A stretch of 20,521 nt of DNA from contig MGZO01000129.1 of the NCBI GenBank assembly GCA_001802655.1, positions 18,861 to 39,381 of the forward strand, written 5' to 3'. The notes beneath the pieces are model-generated. The model was not told where the DNA came from, did not search any database, and saw only the letters and a list, made by a program, of their open reading frames with translations. Positions 13,809 to 20,521 of the stretch are shown here, in pieces. Origin of the DNA: Hydrogenophilales bacterium RIFOXYD1_FULL_62_11 (GTDB taxonomy: Bacteria > Pseudomonadota > Gammaproteobacteria > Burkholderiales > Thiobacillaceae). The first letter of the stretch is position 1; each line of letters starts with the position of its first letter. A program made the translations under genes and the position numbers.

Positions 13809-14592
13809 GTATCTTCTCCCTTGCTGTCAGGCCGGCACGCTTGAGCGTTTCTTCGGCCAGTTCCATATAGGCCTTCGCGCCCTTGCATTGCCGGTCGTAG
13901 ACCAGTACCGGCAGGCCGTGGCTCGGCGCTTCGGCCAACCGCACGTTGCGCGGAATCACGGTGTCGTAAACCTTGTCGCCGAAATGCTGCTTGATCTGAT
14001 CCGACACCTGTTGGGCCAGCGTGCTGCGCGGATCGAACATCACACGCAGCAAGCCCTCAATCTGGATCGCCGGGTTCAGCCGCTGCTTGACCTTCTTGAT
14101 GGTGGCGACCAGATCGGTCAGACCTTCCAGCGCGTAGTACTCGCATTGCATCGGTATCAGCACGGATTCAGCCGCCGCGAAGGCATTCACGGTCAGCAGG
14201 TTCAGCGTCGGCGGGCAATCCATCAGGATGAAATCATAGTCATCAGCCACCAATTCCAGCGCGGACTTCAGGCGCATGTCGCGCTGATCCAGATTCACCA
14301 GATCGATTTCGGCCCCCGCCAGTTCACGGTTGGCTGGAATCACGTCGAAATGGCCGGGTTTGGAACGCACCCGCGCCTCGGCGACACTCACCTGATTGAG
14401 TAGAATCTGGTACACCGTCGGTAGTGCGGTGCGTTTTTCGATGCCCGCGCCCATGGTGGCATTGCCCTGCGGATCGAGGTCGGCCAGCAGCACGCGCTGC
14501 CCGAGTTCGGCCAGGCTGGCGGCCAGATTCACCGCTGTCGTCGTCTTGCCGACACCGCCTTTTTGATTGGCAATCGCCAGGATTCGACTCAT
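13795..14592 (-). CDS. parA: Chromosome-partitioning ATPase ParA
   Basis: The 265-residue protein is a ParA/Soj ATPase without an N-terminal DNA-binding extension, as is normal for chromosomal versions. The deviant Walker A motif KGGVGKTT is at 11-18, DLDPQGNAT is at 38-46, and the Walker B-type segment is DFILMDCPPTLNLLTVNA. ATP-bound dimers bind DNA non-specifically and are displaced by ParB, moving the parS region. The ATG overlaps the rsmG stop as ATGA, and a GGAG eight bases before it lies inside rsmG. Confidence 0.98.
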   Translation of the reverse strand: MSRILAIANQKGGVGKTTTAVNLAASLAELGQRVLLADLDPQGNATMGAGIEKRTALPTVYQILLNQVSVAEARVRSKPGHFDVIPANRELAGAEIDLVNLDQRDMRLKSALELVADDYDFILMDCPPTLNLLTVNAFAAAESVLIPMQCEYYALEGLTDLVATIKKVKQRLNPAIQIEGLLRVMFDPRSTLAQQVSDQIKQHFGDKVYDTVIPRNVRLAEAPSHGLPVLVYDRQCKGAKAYMELAEETLKRAGLTAREKIHGQT

Positions 14593-15215
14593 ACGACAGG
14601 CTCCAGAACGATCAAATGGCGGCTTGCTTCGAGCCCCGGGACACGCAATTCGTGGTTAGCGCTCACTCTCACCCAATCCGGCAGAGTGGCGATCTCTTCG
14701 TGCGGAATCAGACCCTTCATCGCCAGCCAGCGGCCACCCGGCCTGAGCAGATGGCGGGTCAATGTGACGAATTCCTTGAGGTCGGAAAACGCGCGCGAGG
14801 TGATGACATCGAACCCGGCTGGCGGATGAAAATCTTCCACCCGGCGAGTCACCACATTAAGATTGGCCAAGCCCAGTTCGGACTTGGCTTGCAGAAGAAA
14901 AGCCGTTTTCTTGGCGATGCTGTCGATCACCGTCACCTGCAGTTCCGGTCGTGCAATCGCCAGCGGAATGCCGGGCAAGCCCCCGCCACTGCCCACGTCA
15001 AGCACGCTTTCAGCCTGAAACAACGGCACTGCCGCCAGCGAATCCAGCAGGTGATGGCTCACCATGCGTTCGATGTCGCGCACGGCGGTCAGGTTATACA
15101 CCCGGTTCCATTTATCCAGCAAGGCGAGATAGGCCAGCAATTTCGCTTCGGCGTCTGCGGGCATGGCCAGATCCAGCGCGGCCACTCCCGCGGCAAGTTG
15201 CGTCGCGAGCGTCAT
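14589..15215 (-). CDS. rsmG: 16S rRNA (guanine527-N7)-methyltransferase RsmG
   Basis: The 208-residue protein has the SAM-binding motif VLDVGSGGGLPGIPLAI (71-87), the upstream helix KWNRVYNLTAVRDIERMVSHHLLDSL typical of RsmG, and VITSRAFSDLKEFV. RsmG (formerly GidB) methylates N7 of G527 in 16S rRNA; loss gives low-level streptomycin resistance in several bacteria. It overlaps mnmG upstream and parA downstream by four bases each (ATGA), so the group is translationally coupled. Confidence 0.98.
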   Translation of the reverse strand: MTLATQLAAGVAALDLAMPADAEAKLLAYLALLDKWNRVYNLTAVRDIERMVSHHLLDSLAAVPLFQAESVLDVGSGGGLPGIPLAIARPELQVTVIDSIAKKTAFLLQAKSELGLANLNVVTRRVEDFHPPAGFDVITSRAFSDLKEFVTLTRHLLRPGGRWLAMKGLIPHEEIATLPDWVRVSANHELRVPGLEASRHLIVLEPVV

Positions 15216-17137
15216 GCGCTTTGCTTCTGCTCGCCAGGCTTGAGTCCGCGCTGTGTTTTGTCCGGCGCGAACCCGCGCTTGGCATACACCAGCAGCACCG
15301 AGATCGCCGCCGGCGTAATACCCTGCAGCCTCGCCGCCTGGCCCAGGGTTTCAGGGCGCGCCTTTTGCAGGCGCTGGCGCACTTCCATCGACAGCCCGGT
15401 CAGCAGGCTGTAATCGATATCGGCGGGGAAACGCAGGGTTTCCTGATCACGCTGACGGTCAACCTCATCGTTCTGGCGATCGATGTAACCCTGGTATTTG
15501 GCGGCGATTTCGACCTGCTCGGCGACACTTGCATCATCAATCGCCTCGCCGCCACCGGGCAAGCTCAGCACCTGCGCGTAGCTCAGGGTGGGACGGCGCA
15601 GCAACTCGAACAGGCTGTATTCGTGATCAATTGGCTGGCCGATCAGACGGGTCGCCGCCTCCGCGGGCAGCATGGCCGGGTTGACCCAGGTTGCCTTGAG
15701 CCGCTCCGTTTCACGTGAAACAGCGTCGCGCTTGCGGCTGAAGGCATCCCAGCGTACGTCATCGACTACGCCCAGCGCGCGCCCGATTTCGGTCAGACGC
15801 ATATCGGCATTGTCCTCGCGCAGTTGCAGGCGATATTCGGCGCGACTGGTAAACATGCGATAGGGCTCGGATACGCCGCGCGTGATCAGGTCATCGACCA
15901 GCACGCCGAGATAGGCTTCATGCCGACCCGGGCTCCAGGCGTCCTTGCCCTGAACCTGCAGTGCCGCGTTGAGTCCGGCCAGCAAACCCTGCGCAGCGGC
16001 TTCCTCGTAGCCGGTTGTCCCATTGATCTGGCCAGCAAAAAACAATCCTGCGATGGTTTTGGTTTCGAGCGAGGCTTTCAAATTGCGCGGGTCGTAATAG
16101 TCGTATTCGATGGCATAACCGGGGCGCAGGACATGTGCGTTTTCCAGTCCAGGGATCGAGCGCACGATAGCCAGTTGCACATCGAACGGCAGCGAGGTCG
16201 AAATGCCATTGGGATAAACCTCATGGGTGGTCAACCCCTCCGGCTCGAGGAAAATCTGGTGCGACGCCTTGTCGGCAAAACGGGTGATCTTGTCCTCGAT
16301 CGAAGGACAATAACGCGGCCCCACGCCCTCTATCACGCCGGTGTACATAGGCGAACGATCGAGCCCGCCGCGAATGATCTCATGCGTCTGTTCGGTCGTG
16401 TGCGTGATCCAGCAAGGTCGTTGATCAGGGTGCATCGTCACGGCGCCCATAAACGAAAACACCGGTGCCGGGTCATCGCCCGGCTGGGTTTGGGTGCGGC
16501 TGTAGTCGATGCTGCGGCCATCGATGCGCGGCGGCGTGCCGGTTTTCAGTCGCCCCACCGGCAAACTCAGCTCGCGCAAACGCGCAGCGAGCGATACCGA
16601 AGGCGGGTCACCCATGCGCCCGGCAGCAAAGTTTTCCAGCCCCACATGGACCAAGCCGGACAGAAAGGTGCCCGTGGTCAACACCACCGCGCGGCCCCCG
16701 AACACGATGCCGAGCTGAGTTTTTACGCCGACCACCTGATCGCCGTCGAGCACGAGGTCGTCGACTGCCTGCTGAAACAAGGTGAGATTGGCCTGGTTTT
16801 CCAGCCGCTGGCGAATCGCCGCCTTGTATAGCAGCCGGTCCGCCTGCGCACGGGTGGCGCGCACCGCCGGCCCTTTGGACGAGTTGAGCGTGCGGAACTG
16901 GATGCCCGACTCATCGGTAGCAATGGCCATCGCACCGCCCAATGCATCGACTTCCCTGACCAGGTGCCCCTTGCCTATTCCGCCGATTGACGGATTGCAC
17001 GACATTGCGCCCAGGGTTTCGATGTTGTGCGACAGCAGCAGCGTCTTCGCGCCCATGCGCGCGGACGCAAGCGCGGCCTCGGTGCCGGCATGGCCGCCAC
17101 CGACCACGATCACATCAAACGAATCCGGGAAGTTCAT
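15212..17137 (-). CDS. mnmG: tRNA uridine-5-carboxymethylaminomethyl modification enzyme MnmG
   Basis: The 641-residue flavoprotein has the FAD dinucleotide-binding motif GGGHAG (13-18), MSCNPSIGGIGKGHLVREVDALGG near the N-terminus, GTPPRIDGRSIDYS, and a C-terminal helical domain. With MnmE it installs the carboxymethylaminomethyl group at wobble U34 of certain tRNAs. The start (MNFPDSFDVIVVGGG) matches the family. The ATG has no clear Shine-Dalgarno sequence, and a candidate promoter puts the RNA start at or next to it. The coding sequence contains a parS site at 15707-15722, read as VSRET. First gene of the mnmG-rsmG-parA-parB block. Confidence 0.98.
   Translation of the reverse strand: MNFPDSFDVIVVGGGHAGTEAALASARMGAKTLLLSHNIETLGAMSCNPSIGGIGKGHLVREVDALGGAMAIATDESGIQFRTLNSSKGPAVRATRAQADRLLYKAAIRQRLENQANLTLFQQAVDDLVLDGDQVVGVKTQLGIVFGGRAVVLTTGTFLSGLVHVGLENFAAGRMGDPPSVSLAARLRELSLPVGRLKTGTPPRIDGRSIDYSRTQTQPGDDPAPVFSFMGAVTMHPDQRPCWITHTTEQTHEIIRGGLDRSPMYTGVIEGVGPRYCPSIEDKITRFADKASHQIFLEPEGLTTHEVYPNGISTSLPFDVQLAIVRSIPGLENAHVLRPGYAIEYDYYDPRNLKASLETKTIAGLFFAGQINGTTGYEEAAAQGLLAGLNAALQVQGKDAWSPGRHEAYLGVLVDDLITRGVSEPYRMFTSRAEYRLQLREDNADMRLTEIGRALGVVDDVRWDAFSRKRDAVSRETERLKATWVNPAMLPAEAATRLIGQPIDHEYSLFELLRRPTLSYAQVLSLPGGGEAIDDASVAEQVEIAAKYQGYIDRQNDEVDRQRDQETLRFPADIDYSLLTGLSMEVRQRLQKARPETLGQAARLQGITPAAISVLLVYAKRGFAPDKTQRGLKPGEQKQSA
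15707..15722. promoter_or_regulatory. parS centromere site inside mnmG
   Basis: CGTTTCACGTGAAACA matches the parS consensus TGTTTCACGTGAAACA at 15 of 16 positions and contains the full 14-bp palindromic core (15708-15721). It is read in the MnmG frame as VSRET. ParB encoded in the same block is the expected ligand. Confidence 0.93.
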
Positions 17138-17143
17138 CGCGAC

Positions 17144-17172
17144 ATTTTACCCGCTGCCAGCCAGAGTTTCAC
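17144..17172 (-). promoter_or_regulatory. Candidate promoter of mnmG-rsmG-parAB
   Basis: On the - strand GTGAAA (17167-17172, four of six to consensus) and TAAAAT (17144-17149, five of six) are 17 bases apart, the ideal spacing. The predicted RNA start falls at about 17137-17138, at the mnmG ATG. The -35 box lies inside the parS palindrome. Confidence 0.45.
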
Positions 17173-17180
17173 GTGAAACA
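17165..17180. promoter_or_regulatory. parS centromere site between uup and mnmG
   Basis: AGTTTCACGTGAAACA matches the parS consensus at 15 of 16 positions, with a perfect 14-bp core at 17166-17179. It lies in the 60-base spacer between the uup stop and the mnmG start. It overlaps the -35 element of the mnmG promoter candidate, so bound ParB could also act on transcription. Confidence 0.94.
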
Positions 17181-17197
17181 TCCACGCAACGCCCGGA

Positions 17198-19087
<1,890 letters not shown>

Positions 19088-19117
19088 GATCTGGCAGTAA
19101 AAAGAGCGAGTGCAGGA

Positions 19118-19834
19118 TTATCCGCGATTGAGCGCGGCATGGACGGCACGCGCGATATTTAATGCGCCCGGGGTGTCGCTGTGCAGGCAAAGCGTATCGG
19201 CCAGTACCCGGATGCGGCCACCGCCCAGGGTGCTGAGGGCTGCGCCCCTCGCCAGCGTATCGGCCTGTGCTGCTGCGGTCGCAGGTTCCACAATCAGCGC
19301 GCCGCTGGTTTCACGTGAAACCAACTGGCCGTTGGTCTGGTAGCGACGGTCGGCAAAGGCCTCGTTCAAAACGGCCAGTCCGGCAGTCTGCCCGGCGGCA
19401 ACCAGACGCGAGCCCGACAGGCCCAGCAGGATCAGCGTCGGGTCGAACGCCACCACCGCCCGTGCAATCGCACGCGCCACGACAATGTCACGCGCAGCCA
19501 CGTTGTAGAGCGCGCCATGCGGCTTGACATGCGCCAGCCGCATGCCCCGCTTTGCGGCCTGTTCGGCCAGACATTCGGTTTGCTGCGTGACCCATGCTGC
19601 GATTTCATCGCCCGATGCCGCCAATGCGCGACGCCCGAATTGTGCGCGATCGGGGTAACTCGGGTGCGCGCCCACCGCCACCCCGTGTTCGGCCGCCAGA
19701 GACAGGGCGGTGCACATGCTGGCAGCGTCGCCGGTGTGTCCGCCACAGGCAATCGACACCCGGTCCAGATACGGCATCAGGCTGGCATCATCGCAGCCTT
19801 CGCCAATGTCGGCGTTCAGTTCCATCATCCTCAT
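19118..19834 (-). CDS. pxpA: 5-oxoprolinase subunit A (LamB/YcsF family)
   Basis: The 238-residue protein shows the family motifs MELNADIGEG (4-13), SIACGGHTGD (27-36), GAHPSYPDRAQFGRR (55-69), VKPHGALYN (103-111) and NEAFADRRYQTNGQLV (157-172). With PxpB and PxpC it cleaves 5-oxoproline (pyroglutamate) to glutamate with ATP use. The first ATG overlaps the pxpC stop as ATGA; ATGs three and four codons in are also possible because the family usually begins near MxxDLNAD. A parS site lies within it (19306-19323), read as LVSRET, in a segment that commonly reads LVPR. Confidence 0.95.
   Translation of the reverse strand: MRMMELNADIGEGCDDASLMPYLDRVSIACGGHTGDAASMCTALSLAAEHGVAVGAHPSYPDRAQFGRRALAASGDEIAAWVTQQTECLAEQAAKRGMRLAHVKPHGALYNVAARDIVVARAIARAVVAFDPTLILLGLSGSRLVAAGQTAGLAVLNEAFADRRYQTNGQLVSRETSGALIVEPATAAAQADTLARGAALSTLGGGRIRVLADTLCLHSDTPGALNIARAVHAALNRG
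19306..19323. promoter_or_regulatory. parS centromere site inside pxpA
   Basis: The core GTTTCACGTGAAAC at 19308-19321 is complete, and the palindrome extends perfectly to 18 bases (TGGTTTCACGTGAAACCA). It matches the 16-base parS consensus at 14 positions, the two outer bases differing in a symmetric way. It is read in the PxpA frame as VSRET. Confidence 0.92.
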
Positions 19835-20521
19835 TCCCCGATCGAGCTCGCTGCAACGGCGAGGGCCTGCGCCGCGTCGACGGATATCGTTGCAAACCGC
19901 ACCGTATCGCCCGGTTGCAGCTGTGCCAGCCGCGGCCAGTCCGCGGCGATGACCCCGGCAATCACCGGATAGCCGCCAGTAACCGGGCCATCCCAGCCGA
20001 GGATGATCGGCTGGCCGTCCGGTGGAACCTGAATGGCGCCGGGCATCACCCCCTGCGACGGCAACGCTGACCGGCGATGTGTTGCGGTGGCCCCCTGCAG
20101 GCGCAAGCCGCGTCGGTCAGACGCAGCCCTCACCCGATACGGGGTACAGAACAACGCCGTCAACCCGGCATCATCAAAATGATCCGCCTGCGGCCCCGCG
20201 ATCACGCGCAAAGCCATGCTGTCCGGACGCGCAGCAGGCCCAGTGACCCGACCGCCGCTCACCTCGGCCGCCCCCTCTCCGGTGGGCAACCTGTCTCCGG
20301 CTTGCAGCCTGCGCCCCTGATATCCGCCAAACCCGGCTGGCAGGAAGGTGCTGCGACTGCCCATCACCAGCGGCACCGTGATCCCGCCGCGCACCGCCAA
20401 CCAGCAGCGGCAGCCCGCCTCCGCCCGCCCCAGCATCAGGCTTTCGCCCGCCGCCAGGATCAGCGGGGCGTTCCATGGCACGGCCGCTCCACTGCTGCGG
20501 GTGACGCTGAAGCGCGCGCCT
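19831..20521 (-). CDS. pxpC: 5-oxoprolinase subunit C (biotin-dependent carboxyltransferase-like, KipA family), 5' part outside window
   Basis: The frame is open from the stop at 19831-19833 to the window edge, giving 229 visible residues; the real start lies beyond 20521. The visible part has CWLAVRGGITVPLVMGSRST, AGFGGYQGRRLQAGDRLP and, near the end, ILGWDGPVTGGYPVIAGVIAADWPRLAQLQPGD, all typical of PxpC/KipA. A GTG at 20481 could look like a start but lies inside the domain. It overlaps pxpA by four bases; pxpB is expected further upstream, outside the window. Confidence 0.94.
   Translation of the reverse strand, partial: GARFSVTRSSGAAVPWNAPLILAAGESLMLGRAEAGCRCWLAVRGGITVPLVMGSRSTFLPAGFGGYQGRRLQAGDRLPTGEGAAEVSGGRVTGPAARPDSMALRVIAGPQADHFDDAGLTALFCTPYRVRAASDRRGLRLQGATATHRRSALPSQGVMPGAIQVPPDGQPIILGWDGPVTGGYPVIAGVIAADWPRLAQLQPGDTVRFATISVDAAQALAVAASSIGE

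Noticed and set aside
11540..14403. Two long + strand frames (11540-12928 and 12940-14403) opposite yihY, the iron-sulfur gene, parB and parA
   Set aside because: They span several confident genes on the other strand, show no domain, and have composition typical of GC-rich shadow frames.
12970..15120. DnaA-box-like TTATCCAGC at 12970-12978 and 15112-15120
   Set aside because: Both differ from TTATCCACA near the end, both encode Leu-Asp-Lys in real genes (parB and rsmG), and there is no cluster or AT-rich region, so no origin is called.
15824..16831. Long + strand frame opposite mnmG
   Set aside because: No motif is recognisable and MnmG is certain on the other strand.
19117..19122. GATAAT as a -10 box for uup
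   Set aside because: It overlaps the pxpA stop and has no acceptable -35 box at 16-18 bases.

Overview
The window reads as chromosomal DNA of a GC-rich Gram-negative bacterium, most likely a betaproteobacterium. Evidence: the Tat-exported copper proteins, the atp gene order, the mnmG-rsmG-parA-parB block, and protein details such as AtpC starting MAMTIHVDIVSAEK. The exact genus is not decided here. No rRNA, tRNA, CRISPR array, complete insertion sequence or replication origin was seen.

Region 1 (1-2917, + strand) is the end of a copper-handling operon: the C-terminal part of a TolC-type outer-membrane efflux protein, a Tat-exported multicopper oxidase, a periplasmic cupredoxin and a CusF-like copper chaperone. 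The genes are tightly packed and probably act together in periplasmic copper oxidation, carriage and export. Region 2 (2915-3258) is a spacer. It holds a TA-flanked, 154-bp non-coding inverted-repeat element (MITE-like) that sits exactly in the stop codon of the CusF gene, followed by a bidirectional terminator between the convergent copper and atp operons.

Region 3 (3259-10447, - strand) is the complete atp operon, in transcription order atpI-atpB-atpE-atpF-atpH-atpA-atpG-atpD-atpC. It encodes a proton-type F1Fo ATP synthase. Its intercistronic spacers carry unusual structure: a long hairpin of heptamer repeats between atpD and atpC, a duplicated Shine-Dalgarno block before atpG, a two-tier hairpin between atpI and atpB, and a U-rich leader before atpE. 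Region 4 (10564-12910, - strand) has a long YihY-family membrane protein and a 2Fe-2S/flavin-reductase-like protein whose flavin and nucleotide motifs look degenerate.

Region 5 (12951-17137, - strand) is mnmG-rsmG-parA-parB, a block usually found near the chromosome origin. Its members overlap by 4-14 bases. Region 6 (17198-20521, - strand) is pxpC (cut by the window edge)-pxpA-uup: two subunits of 5-oxoprolinase and an ABC-F ATPase. Three near-perfect parS sites lie at 15707-15722, 17165-17180 and 19306-19323. They mark this as the ParB-loading region. The middle one overlaps the -35 element of the best promoter candidate for mnmG-rsmG-parAB.

Most of the window is conserved housekeeping DNA. 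The novelty is in regulatory and structural signals between and inside those genes, in the divergent ferredoxin-reductase protein, and in the element at the copper/atp boundary.
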